Assembly (NCBI GenBank): GCA_963933885.1
Contig: CAWVWF010000070.1
Span: 1 to 15,762, forward strand
Origin: CAWVWF01 sp963933885
GTDB lineage: Bacteria; Bacteroidota; Bacteroidia; Flavobacteriales_C; GCA-002722245
Direction: 5' to 3'
DNA: 15,762 nt
Positions 1 through 6,921 of this stretch are shown here, piece after piece. Each line of letters opens with the position of its first letter. The stretch's first letter is position 1. The notes beneath the pieces are model-generated. The model saw only the letters and a list, made by a program, of their open reading frames with translations, did not search any database and was not told where the DNA came from. A program made the translations under genes and the position numbers.

Positions 1-1
1 T

Positions 2-1471
2 TTTGTAGCTGTGTTTTCTGGATTTATGAACAACACCCCTTTAGTAGCGCTACTTTTACCATATGTTGTTGACTGGGGAAGAAAAAATAATATTTCTCCA
101 TCCAAATTATTAATACCACTTTCCTATGCTGCAATAATGGGTGGAGGACTTACATTGATAGGGACAGCAACCAACCTTATTGCAAATAGTATTTTGGTTC
201 AGCGAGAAGGAGCGCAAGCAGCTTTAGGAATGTTTTCATTTTTTCCAGTTGGAGCACCACTTGTAATTGTAGGTGTTTTATATATTGTGTTTTTCGGAAA
301 GAAGATCTTGCCAAACAATACTGGAATCTTATCTAGTTTTAACGAAAATACAAGAGAGTATTTAGTTGATCTTAAGGTTGCGGTTAACTCTCCGTTAATT
401 GGAAAAACAATTGGTGAAGCGAACCTTAGGAATTTAAAAGGATTATATCTTGTTGAAATTGTACGACCAGATAAAGTTAGAACTGCACCAGGACCACAAG
501 AGATTATGCGTGCTGGGGATTACTTGATTTTTGCCGGAGCAACTGAAAACATTGTTGATATAGTTAATGAGAATTTAGGTCTTGAAATGCCTAATGAATT
601 AGAAAAGTTAAAAAGTAAGAAGGAAGTTGTAGAGGTTATCATTTCGTACAACTCTTCTTTATCTAAAAAGAAAATAAAAGATTCCAACTTCAGAGCGAAA
701 TTTGATGCAGCAATTATAGCTGTAAGAAGAGATGGTGAAAAACTATTTGGAAAGATAGGAGAGATCCAGCTAAAGAAAGGAGATATGATGTTATGTGTTG
801 CTGGGCATGATTTCTACAAAAGAATTGGACAAAATAATGAATTGACGTTGGTTTCAAACGTTCGTCAACTTCAAGATTTAGGTGGTAAGAAATCGGCTAC
901 CTTAATTGCGGCTACTTTCCTTTCTATCTTATTTCCTGCTTTAGGATTGATTTCTTTATTCCAATCTTTATTACTACTGTTTGTATTCCTGTTAGTAACA
1001 AAAATTATTCTTTTTGGAGAATTAAAACGAGCGATTAATATCAATATGATTGTTATTATGGGAGGTGCTCTATGCCTTGGAGTAGGAATGGACAAATCCG
1101 GAGCAGCCACTTATATTGCCGAAAATTCATTGTCGTTTTTAGCACCATTTGGTGCACTAGGATTATTAGCTGGAATATATGTTATTACGAATTTACTAGC
1201 TGCTTTTATGACAAACATTGCAGCGGTTTCTATATTAATGCCAATTGCTATTAGTACAGCAAAATCTTATGGATTTGATATTTTACCATTTGTATTGTGT
1301 GTTGCCTTTGCGGGTTCAAAATCATTTATAACCCCAATTGGTTACCAAACGAACATGATGGTTTATGGACCAGGTGGATATTCGTTTAAGGATTATTTCA
1401 AATTTGGATTTCCATTAACTATAATATTTATGATTACGACCTTGGGAATGTTAAATTGGCTGTATTTATAG
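2..1471 (+). CDS. SLC13-type (DASS) sodium/anion transporter with two RCK_C domains, 5'-truncated by window edge
   Basis: Inner-membrane permease that probably couples Na+ to uptake of a divalent anion such as sulfate or a dicarboxylate; the substrate cannot be read from sequence. The frame is open to the window edge (codons from base 2 read F-V-A-V-F-S-G-F), so the GTG at 11 is not a real start and the first membrane helices are missing. Family motifs visible: FMNNTPLVALLLP, then GGGLTLIGTATNLI, and near the C terminus SFITPIGYQTNMMVYGPGGY. Numbering from codon 11, membrane helices (about 1-100) are followed by a soluble insert with two TrkA_C/RCK_C-like domains (about 118-185 and 205-275), then more helices from 295 to the end. 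The RCK_C insert suggests control by a bound ligand. About 490 residues are visible, against roughly 590-600 usual for this architecture. No strong terminator follows. Confidence 0.88.
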   Translation, partial: FVAVFSGFMNNTPLVALLLPYVVDWGRKNNISPSKLLIPLSYAAIMGGGLTLIGTATNLIANSILVQREGAQAALGMFSFFPVGAPLVIVGVLYIVFFGKKILPNNTGILSSFNENTREYLVDLKVAVNSPLIGKTIGEANLRNLKGLYLVEIVRPDKVRTAPGPQEIMRAGDYLIFAGATENIVDIVNENLGLEMPNELEKLKSKKEVVEVIISYNSSLSKKKIKDSNFRAKFDAAIIAVRRDGEKLFGKIGEIQLKKGDMMLCVAGHDFYKRIGQNNELTLVSNVRQLQDLGGKKSATLIAATFLSILFPALGLISLFQSLLLLFVFLLVTKIILFGELKRAININMIVIMGGALCLGVGMDKSGAATYIAENSLSFLAPFGALGLLAGIYVITNLLAAFMTNIAAVSILMPIAISTAKSYGFDILPFVLCVAFAGSKSFITPIGYQTNMMVYGPGGYSFKDYFKFGFPLTIIFMITTLGMLNWLYL

Positions 1472-1533
1472 CCAAAAGAATGATTTTTGAAATAATCAAT
1501 CATTTTCCTGTTTCTCTATTGAAATCAAATGCT

Positions 1534-1541
1534 TATTTTTG
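1534..1541 (+). promoter_or_regulatory. Bacteroidota -7 promoter motif for mrp-nifU
   Basis: TATTTTTG matches the Bacteroidota -7 consensus TAnnTTTG exactly. No clear TTG lies at the usual upstream spacing. Transcription would begin near 1548, leaving a leader of about 18 nt before the ATG at 1566. This argues against the in-frame TTG at 1539, which lies inside the motif. Confidence 0.45.
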
Positions 1542-1565
1542 TGTAGAACAATTCTAAATAAGGAT

Positions 1566-2663
1566 ATGATTCCATCTAAAGATCAAATACTAGAAGCATT
1601 AAGTTCGGTACAAGAACCGGATTTAAAAAAAGATATAATTTCGTTAAACTTAGTAAGTGATTACGTGTTTACGGAAGATACTGTCGCCTTTTCGGTTAAG
1701 GTGAACAATCCTGCAATGCATAACAGAAAGAAAATGGAGGAAGCATGTGAATTTGCTATCCAACGTTTTATTTCTAAAGACATTAAGGTAAAGGTTGATG
1801 TCGTTCCATTGCCTCAAGATAGAGATCCTGAGCATAGAACAGTTTTACCTGGAGTTAAAAACATTATCGCAGTTTCTTCTGGAAAAGGAGGAGTTGGAAA
1901 ATCAACAGTTACTTCTAACCTTGCAGCAGGTTTAGCGCAACAAGGATATAAAGTAGGTTTAGTTGATGCTGATATCTACGGACCAAGTATGCCGTTGATG
2001 TTTGATGTTAGAAATGAAAAACCAACAACAATTGATGTTGATGGTAAAAATTATATTCAGCCAGTTGAAAACCATGGTGTGAAAATGTTATCGATTGGAT
2101 TTTTTGCAGATGCAAATCAAGCAATCGTTTGGCGTGGACCAATGGCTTCAAAGGCACTTCGTCAGATGTTCCTAGATACTTACTGGGGAGAATTAGATTA
2201 CTTACTAATTGATTTACCTCCTGGTACTGGAGATATTCACTTAAGTTTAGTTCAAACTGTTCCTGTAACTGCTGCAATCGTTGTAACAACACCACAAGGA
2301 ATTGCTTTAGCAGATGCTAAGAAAGGAATTGGAATGTTTCAATTAGAAAACATCAAAGTTCCAGTTTTAGGAATTATAGAGAATATGGCTTACTTCACGC
2401 CACCTGAATTACCTGATAATAAATATTATATTTTCGGTAAAGAAGGAGGGAAGAACTTAGCGGAACAATTAAAGGTGAGATTATTGGGGGAAATTCCAAT
2501 CGTTCAAAGCATTTGTGAAGCAGGAGAAGCTGGTCGTCCAGCAATTTTACAAGAAACTACGCCACAAGCTATTGCTTTTAAAAGCATGGTGGATGAAGTT
2601 GTAAAAGCTACTGAGATTCGTAACAAAACAATGGCACCAACCAAGTTGGTGAAAATGGCTTAA
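1566..2663 (+). CDS. mrp: Mrp/NBP35-family (ApbC) iron-sulfur cluster carrier P-loop ATPase
   Basis: Cytoplasmic ATPase that probably carries or inserts Fe-S clusters into apoproteins. Start chosen at ATG 1566 (365 aa): the only longer option, TTG 1539, overlaps the promoter motif and adds nine unlike residues. Residues 1-90 form an N-terminal MIP18/DUF59-like domain (ILEALSSVQEPDLKKDI). Residues 106-114 are the deviant Walker A motif GKGGVGKST; DADIYGPSMP and LLIDLPPGTGD follow. The ParA/MinD-type fold runs to about residue 345. The CxxC pair that many Mrp proteins carry after GIIENM is absent; the stretch reads AYFTPPELPDNKYYIFGKEG. To my knowledge this is a common Bacteroidota variant. The NifU-like gene starts 2 bp after the stop, so the two are surely co-transcribed. 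Family very sure; exact client proteins unknown. Confidence 0.93.
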   Translation: MIPSKDQILEALSSVQEPDLKKDIISLNLVSDYVFTEDTVAFSVKVNNPAMHNRKKMEEACEFAIQRFISKDIKVKVDVVPLPQDRDPEHRTVLPGVKNIIAVSSGKGGVGKSTVTSNLAAGLAQQGYKVGLVDADIYGPSMPLMFDVRNEKPTTIDVDGKNYIQPVENHGVKMLSIGFFADANQAIVWRGPMASKALRQMFLDTYWGELDYLLIDLPPGTGDIHLSLVQTVPVTAAIVVTTPQGIALADAKKGIGMFQLENIKVPVLGIIENMAYFTPPELPDNKYYIFGKEGGKNLAEQLKVRLLGEIPIVQSICEAGEAGRPAILQETTPQAIAFKSMVDEVVKATEIRNKTMAPTKLVKMA

Positions 2664-2665
2664 GA

Positions 2666-2920
2666 ATGGATAAAGCAGCGATTTTAGAAAAAGTAGATTT
2701 AGGATTAGAAAAAGTTAGACCTTTTTTGCAATCTGATGGAGGTGATGTGAAAATTATCGGACTATCAGATGATGGTGTTTTAACACTGGAATTCCTAGGG
2801 AACTGTAGCTCGTGTAACATGAGTAATTCTACTTTTAAATCAGGAATTGAAGAAAATGTGATGAATGTTTCACCCGAAATTAAATCGGTTGAAGTAACGA
2901 ACTTAGCAGCTTCTAAATAA
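2666..2920 (+). CDS. NifU C-terminal-domain (Nfu-type) iron-sulfur scaffold protein
   Basis: Small cytoplasmic protein of 84 aa consisting only of an Nfu domain, which binds a [4Fe-4S] cluster, usually between two subunits, and passes it to target proteins. The family signature is clear: VRPFLQSDGGDVKI at about residues 17-30 and the cluster-binding pair C47-x-x-C50 in GNCSSCNMS. The length is that of a stand-alone Nfu domain, with no IscU-like or A-type domain. It begins 2 bp after the mrp stop and has no promoter of its own, so it is translated with mrp. The neighbour lacks the usual CxxC, so this protein may supply the cluster site for the pair (inference). Downstream korB carries four conserved cysteines and is a plausible client. 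Confidence 0.92.
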   Translation: MDKAAILEKVDLGLEKVRPFLQSDGGDVKIIGLSDDGVLTLEFLGNCSSCNMSNSTFKSGIEENVMNVSPEIKSVEVTNLAASK

Positions 2921-2941
2921 AAGCTGATAAATGTCATTAAA

Positions 2942-2976
2942 TTGCTTCTATATCTGCGCATTAAGTAGTAATTTTG
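2942..2976 (+). promoter_or_regulatory. Candidate promoter of the korAB leader
   Basis: TAATTTTG at 2969-2976 fits the Bacteroidota -7 consensus TAnnTTTG. A TTG at 2942-2944 could be the -33 element, but the 24-nt spacer is slightly longer than usual (about 17-23). Transcription would start near 2983, just before the 29-codon ORF and its hairpin. Confidence 0.4.
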
Positions 2977-2986
2977 CATGTATTAA

Positions 2987-3076
2987 ATGAAAACTAAACT
3001 ATTCCATACAAATGTTGTCAACCGATTCATTCAACGAAATGAATTGGCAGTCACTTTTGTGGGTGGAAAATATTAA
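2987..3076 (+). CDS. Possible 29-aa leader peptide or microprotein upstream of korA
   Basis: ATG-to-TAA ORF encoding a 29-residue basic peptide that begins MKTKLFHTNVVNRF and ends FVGGKY. It starts only a few bases after the predicted transcription start, has no visible Shine-Dalgarno sequence (normal in this phylum), and contains the 3022-3047 hairpin within its codons. No run of a single amino acid is seen, so a classical amino-acid attenuator is not indicated. It may be real, a regulatory upstream ORF, or chance. Confidence 0.25.
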   Translation: MKTKLFHTNVVNRFIQRNELAVTFVGGKY

Positions 3077-3085
3077 ATAATTACG

Positions 3086-3114
3086 AGGCCTTTCTTTTAA
3101 GAAAGGCCTTTTTT
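3086..3114 (+). terminator. Intrinsic terminator between nifU leader and korA
   Basis: A perfect 9-bp stem, AGGCCTTTC (3086-3094) with GAAAGGCCT (3101-3109), closes a TTTTAA loop and continues into a run of T ending at 3114. It could end both the mrp-nifU transcript and the short leader transcript. Its position directly before the korA start codon is unusual. Confidence 0.85.
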
Positions 3115-3123
3115 GCTAGTATT

Positions 3124-4971
3124 ATGGGTCATATTCAAGAAACAAAAGATGAGGTAACGATATTATTTGCAGGTGATTCTGGAGATGGTATTCAGTTAAC
3201 AGGTGGACAGTTCACAGAAACTGCTGCTTTGTTAGGAAACGACATCAGTACTTTTCCAGATTTTCCAGCAGAAATTAGAGCTCCTCAGGGAACTGTTGCT
3301 GGAGTATCAGGATTTCAGTTACATTTTGGAAGTATAGAACTATTTACACCTGGTGATAGTGCCGATGTATTAGTTGTTATGAATGCAGCAGCATTAAAAT
3401 CCAATTTACACAACCTGAAAAAGGGAGGGATCGTCATTGCAAATATCGCAGGTTTTGATAAAAAGAACTTACGTTTAGCAAAGTATGAAGATGCTGTAAG
3501 TCCTTTAACTGATGGAACACTTGATGGATATAAAATTCATGAAGTTGATGTTACTAAGATTACAAGAGAAACTTTAAAAGATTCTGGATTAGGAGTAAAG
3601 ATCGTTGATCGTTCTAAGAACATGTTCGTTCTTGGATTCCTTTACTGGATGTATAACAGGACACTTGAAAATACAATTAAGTTCCTTGAAACTAAGTTTG
3701 CTAAGAAGCCAGAATTAGTTGCTTCTAATATTGCTGTTTTAAAAGCAGGGTATAACTATGGTGATACTGCTGAGGCAATTGCATCAAGATTTGAAGTAAA
3801 GCCAGCTAGTATTAAGCCAGGAACTTATAGAAATATAATGGGTAATGAAGCCACTGCAATTGGATTAATTGCAGCAGCTCAACAATCAAAACTAGATTTG
3901 TTTTGTGGAACTTATCCTATAACACCAGCTTCTGATATTTTACATTTCTTATCGAAATATAAAAACTTTGGCGTAAAAACGTTTCAAGCGGAAGATGAGA
4001 TTGCGGGAATTTGTGCTGCAATTGGAGCATCATTCGGAGGATCTTTAGGAATTACAACTTCTTCAGGACCTGGTATAGCATTGAAAGGTGAAGCGATTGG
4101 ATTAGCTGGTATTTTTGAAATTCCATTGGTTGTTGTAAATGTACAACGTGGTGGACCTTCAACTGGATTACCAACAAAAACAGAGCAAGCAGATTTATTC
4201 CAAGCAATGTATGGAAGAAATGGTGAATCACCAGTTCCAGTAATTGCTGCTCAATCTCCTTCTGATTGTTTCAATGCTGCATACGAAGCATGTAGAATTG
4301 CTTTGGAACATATGACACCAGTTTTCTTATTAACTGATGGTTATATCGCGAACGGAAGTGAGCCTTGGGAAGTATTGAAGTCGGAAGACTTACCTAAAAT
4401 CGATGTTAAGTTTGCCGCACCTCGTGAAGAGGACGACGCACCTTTCTTACCTTACAAGAGAGACGAGAAATTTGTTCGTCCTTGGGCTATTCCAGGAACA
4501 AAAGGTTTAGCACATAGAATTGGTGGTTTAGAAAAAGATTTTGAAACTGGAAATGTTTCTTATGATCCTGAAAACCATGAAAGAATGGTTAAAGTTCGTC
4601 AGGCTAAAGTTGATAAAATTGCTGATTTCATTCCAAAACAAGAAATTGATGCGGGAGAAGAAACAGCTGATATTTTATTATTGAGTTGGGGATCTACATA
4701 TGGAGCTGTTAAAACAGCGACACGTGATTTGACTAGAGCAGGAAAAAGCGTATCACATATACACGTTAGATATTTAAATCCACTGCCTAATAACCTAGGA
4801 GACTTGATTAAAAAGTTTGATAAGGTTATTGTGCCAGAGATGAATAACGGTCAGTTTATTAAGATTATTCGTGAGAAGTTCTTAGTAGATGCGATTGGAT
4901 TAAATAAAATTAAAGGACTTCCATTTGCTACGCAAGAGATTATTGCAAAGGTGAATGAAGTACTAGCTTAA
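3124..4971 (+). CDS. korA: 2-oxoacid:ferredoxin oxidoreductase, fused gamma-alpha subunit (KorA)
   Basis: Large subunit of a KorAB enzyme that oxidatively decarboxylates 2-oxoglutarate to succinyl-CoA with ferredoxin as electron acceptor (or runs in reverse), linking the TCA cycle to reduced ferredoxin in the cytoplasm. 615 aa, the usual size. Residues 11-190 form the gamma (CoA-binding) domain with FAGDSGDGIQLTG and AEIRAPQGT. From about 235 comes the TPP-enzyme pyrimidine-binding domain with YPITPAS (264-270), FQAEDE (287-292), TSSGPGIALKGEAIGLA (312-328) and QRGGPSTGLPTKTEQAD (341-357). A transketolase C-terminal-like domain (about 510-600) follows. The start at 3124 fits the family: FAGDSGDG follows after about 14 residues. 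korB begins 11 bp after the stop. Kor rather than Por specificity is inferred from the two-subunit architecture. Expression may depend on the leader just upstream. Confidence 0.93.
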   Translation: MGHIQETKDEVTILFAGDSGDGIQLTGGQFTETAALLGNDISTFPDFPAEIRAPQGTVAGVSGFQLHFGSIELFTPGDSADVLVVMNAAALKSNLHNLKKGGIVIANIAGFDKKNLRLAKYEDAVSPLTDGTLDGYKIHEVDVTKITRETLKDSGLGVKIVDRSKNMFVLGFLYWMYNRTLENTIKFLETKFAKKPELVASNIAVLKAGYNYGDTAEAIASRFEVKPASIKPGTYRNIMGNEATAIGLIAAAQQSKLDLFCGTYPITPASDILHFLSKYKNFGVKTFQAEDEIAGICAAIGASFGGSLGITTSSGPGIALKGEAIGLAGIFEIPLVVVNVQRGGPSTGLPTKTEQADLFQAMYGRNGESPVPVIAAQSPSDCFNAAYEACRIALEHMTPVFLLTDGYIANGSEPWEVLKSEDLPKIDVKFAAPREEDDAPFLPYKRDEKFVRPWAIPGTKGLAHRIGGLEKDFETGNVSYDPENHERMVKVRQAKVDKIADFIPKQEIDAGEETADILLLSWGSTYGAVKTATRDLTRAGKSVSHIHVRYLNPLPNNLGDLIKKFDKVIVPEMNNGQFIKIIREKFLVDAIGLNKIKGLPFATQEIIAKVNEVLA

Positions 4972-4982
4972 AACATTGAAAG

Positions 4983-6008
4983 ATGGCGGAAGTAGCAGAA
5001 AAGAAACTTACAGCAAAAGATTACGCTTCAGATCAGGACGTTAAATGGTGTCCAGGTTGTGGAGATTACTCTATATTAAAACAAGTACAAAGTGTTTGTG
5101 CAGATTTGGCTTTAAATAAAGACGAAACTGTATTCATATCAGGTATTGGGTGTTCATCTCGTTTTCCATATTACATGGATACTTATGGGATTCATTCGAT
5201 TCATGGTAGAGGACCAGCTTTCGTAACTGGTTTAAAAACAGCTCGTCCTGATTTAAATATTTGGATGATTACAGGAGATGGTGATTCTATGTCTATCGGA
5301 GGAAATCACTTTATTCACTTAATGCGTCGAAACATTGATGTGAATGTACTGTTGTTTAACAACCAAATTTATGGTTTAACTAAAGGACAATATTCGCCTA
5401 CTTCAGAGACAGGGAAAGTAACGAAATCAACTCCGTTTGGATCAATTGATCACCCGTTTAATCCATTAGCTTTAGCTATGGGAGCAGATTCTACTTTTGT
5501 AGCGCGTACTTTGGATAGAGATCCAAAACATATGCGTCCAATTTTAGTTGAGGGTGAAAAGCATAAGGGAACATCTTTAATTGAGATCTACCAAAACTGT
5601 AACATCTTTAATGATGGTGCATTTTTTACTTTCACAGAGAAGGCTACGAAAGCAGACAGTGCAATTTTTATTGAGCACGGTAAGCCTTTAATATTCGGAA
5701 TGGAATCTGAAAAAGGAATTGTATTGGATGGTTTTACTCCTAAAGTAGTATTGCTTGCTGATGTTGATGAAAGTGAATTATGGGTACATAATCAGTACGA
5801 TCGTATCAAAGCTTCTATCTTAACAAGATTCTTCGACGACCCTCGTCAAGAAGGAGCATTACCTCGTCCGTTTGGGATTTTCTACCAAGAAGAAAGAGGT
5901 TTATATGAACAAGGTGTTAAAGCACAAGTTGAAAAACATATTGAAGCTAAAGGAGCTCCAAATTTAGATGCTTTATTAGAAGGTCCGAATACTTGGACAA
6001 TTGAGTAA
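4983..6008 (+). CDS. korB: 2-oxoacid:ferredoxin oxidoreductase, beta (TPP-binding) subunit (KorB)
   Basis: Catalytic partner of KorA; binds thiamine diphosphate and one [4Fe-4S] cluster that takes electrons from the substrate. 341 aa, full length. The probable cluster ligands are all visible: C23 and C26 in WCPGCGD, C57 in GIGCSSR, and C206 in YQNCNIF. The TPP/Mg motif is GDGDSMSIGGNHFIHLMRR (98-116), ending at NN about 126-127. HGRGPAFVTGLK at about 74-85 is also typical. It forms a two-gene operon with korA (11-bp gap) and is followed 26 bp later by a strong terminator. No separate ferredoxin-like delta subunit is present, as expected for the KorAB type. 2-Oxoglutarate is the likely substrate, but pyruvate or other 2-oxoacids cannot be excluded by reading alone. 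Confidence 0.93.
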   Translation: MAEVAEKKLTAKDYASDQDVKWCPGCGDYSILKQVQSVCADLALNKDETVFISGIGCSSRFPYYMDTYGIHSIHGRGPAFVTGLKTARPDLNIWMITGDGDSMSIGGNHFIHLMRRNIDVNVLLFNNQIYGLTKGQYSPTSETGKVTKSTPFGSIDHPFNPLALAMGADSTFVARTLDRDPKHMRPILVEGEKHKGTSLIEIYQNCNIFNDGAFFTFTEKATKADSAIFIEHGKPLIFGMESEKGIVLDGFTPKVVLLADVDESELWVHNQYDRIKASILTRFFDDPRQEGALPRPFGIFYQEERGLYEQGVKAQVEKHIEAKGAPNLDALLEGPNTWTIE

Positions 6009-6033
6009 TCTAAGGAAAATATAAGTAATAGAA

Positions 6034-6068
6034 AAGCCTGTAGATTTAAATCTACGGGCTTTTTTTTT
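6034..6068 (+). terminator. Intrinsic terminator of the kor operon
   Basis: AGCCTGTAGATT (6035-6046) pairs with the complementary arm ending at 6060 around a very short loop, with one G·U pair, and runs into eight T residues (6061-6068). Confidence 0.88.
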
Positions 6069-6185
6069 GCTCGATATGACTTTATTATAGACTGTATGTC
6101 AAAAGGAGTAACACACAGTTTTAAGAAAGGATTTAACGTAAATAAGATTAAAACCATTAAATAAAAAACGGCAGCATATAACATT

Positions 6186-6346
6186 CGTACTTCTTGATTT
6201 GAGTGAAACGGAAATCTAGAAGGTAAACTATCCGATTTGTAATCGGTGTAAAACAAGTAATTGTTATTTTAGTAGTTGAAAACCGATTATAAATCGGAAG
6301 AAGAGTTTAACCTTTCAGATTACGCTTCGCTAAATCAGAAAGTACG
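6186..6346. repeat. Family A non-autonomous palindromic element, copy 1 (161 bp, MITE/BIME-like)
   Basis: Bounded by CGTAC and GTACG, with imperfect inverted ends of about 60 bp. Left half: hairpin 6190-6222 (CTTCT·GATTT with AAATC·AGAAG, T·T mismatch at 6195/6217), then CCGATTTGTAATCGG at 6232-6246. Right half: CCGATTATAAATCGG at 6283-6297, then hairpin 6312-6342 (CTTTC·GATT with AATC·GAAAG, A·A mismatch on this strand). No coding capacity. No target-site duplication is seen, as expected for HUH (Y1) transposition. It differs from copy 2 at four positions. Related ends flank the RAYT gene at 13051-13605. Confidence 0.9.
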
Positions 6347-6525
6347 ATGAAAAATCAAGCAGATTTCTATTGGACTATACCAAATGAATCCGCACTTACT
6401 AAACAAGGCTTAAAGAAAAAGCTGTTAATATCGCTAGCGCAAGTTTATTCATATATACTTTTTTTCAATGGAATTCAAGATTCGCCTTCGGCTCGGAGAG
6501 CGAAGCGTAACTTGTGTTTATCTTT

Positions 6526-6612
6526 TGGCAAGGCTGTGCCTTAAATGCGGAGGTAACTTAATAGTGATCCATTGTGATTACTGTGTGGGACACAAGGCAC
6601 AGCCTTGCGCCA
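6526..6612. repeat. Family B palindromic unit (two inverted hairpins, about 87 bp)
   Basis: A perfect 15-bp inverted repeat, GCAAGGCTGTGCCTT (6528-6542) and AAGGCACAGCCTTGC (6594-6608), encloses about 50 bp that includes TGTGTGGGACACA. Each arm is itself a small hairpin (AAGGC-TGT-GCCTT). The paired-hairpin design resembles a BIME. It shares no sequence with family A and lies between its two copies. Confidence 0.75.
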
Positions 6613-6660
6613 GCATAAGTTTAGTTTGATCGATTGGAATTGACTAACTAATAAATTACA

Positions 6661-6821
6661 CGTACTTCTTGATTTGAGTGAAACGGAAATCTAGAAGGTA
6701 AACTATCCGATTTGTAATCGGTGTTAAACAAGTAATTGTTATTTTAGTAGTTGAAAACCGATTACAAATCGGAAGAAGAGTTTAACCTTTCAGATTGCGC
6801 TTGGCTAAATCAGAAAGTACG
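6661..6821. repeat. Family A non-autonomous palindromic element, copy 2 (161 bp)
   Basis: Same length and orientation as copy 1, with four substitutions in 161 bp. The inner palindromes are CCGATTTGTAATCGG (6707-6721) and CCGATTACAAATCGG (6758-6772), exact reverse complements of each other. One substitution (T to C in the right palindrome) falls in the 3-nt loop; two fall in the GCTTCGC loop region of the right terminal hairpin. The near-identity of the copies indicates recent duplication or conversion. Confidence 0.9.
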
Positions 6822-6921
6822 GTCCCGATACAGAGTTAAGTAAAATTTTACGTTTGTTTCATTCAAACATAAAAATATTGTAACGTTGTACTTTCATTCT
6901 GTTATGTAATAAACCTTCATA

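Larger units (their letters stand above)
2983..3114 (+). promoter_or_regulatory. Candidate structured leader or attenuator of korAB (alternatively a small RNA)
   Basis: A transcript from the motif at 2969 would contain, in order, a 29-codon ORF, a stable hairpin, and an intrinsic terminator. The hairpin has 10-nt arms: CCGATTCATT at 3022-3031 pairs with AATGAATTGG at 3038-3047 around the loop CAACGA, with one G·U pair. The terminator ends at 3114, 9 nt before the korA ATG. Either korAB is transcribed by read-through of this terminator (attenuation), or this is a separate RNA of about 130 nt and korA has an unseen, nearly leaderless promoter. I recognise no known riboswitch in it. Confidence 0.4.
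6009..6921. other. Gene-poor, repeat-filled intergenic block between korB and the GldN-like gene
   Basis: About 0.9 kb with no convincing gene. It holds the kor terminator, two direct copies of a 161-bp repeat (6186-6346 and 6661-6821), and an unrelated palindromic unit (6526-6612) between them. The 65-codon ORF at 6347-6544 uses repeat sequence for its C-terminal part and looks spurious. A TACGTTTG at 6849-6856 fits the -7 consensus and could serve the gene at 6922, but no TTG lies at the right spacing. Confidence 0.7.

Noticed and set aside
1479..1504. Weak inverted repeat (AATGATT / AATCATT) after the transporter gene
   Set aside because: Seven A/T-rich pairs with a 12-nt loop and an interrupted T-run; too weak to call a terminator.
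6096..6164. 22-codon basic ORF after the kor terminator
   Set aside because: Starts MSKGVTHSFKKGF and has normal-looking codons, but it is too short to distinguish from chance, and no promoter or homologue is visible.
5882..6256. 124-codon ORF on the - strand with a hydrophobic N-terminal part
   Set aside because: It begins inside a family A repeat, runs through the kor terminator and ends antisense to korB. Coding there is clearly on the + strand.
6347..6544. 65-codon ORF between the two 161-bp repeats
   Set aside because: It starts at the repeat edge, and its C-terminal third is translated from a G+C-rich hairpin and the family B arm. No recognisable domain and no promoter.
6186..6821. 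Possibility that the repeats are a CRISPR array
   Set aside because: Only two direct copies of 161 bp with an unrelated 314-bp gap, internal dyad symmetry and no cas genes; REP/MITE structure explains them.
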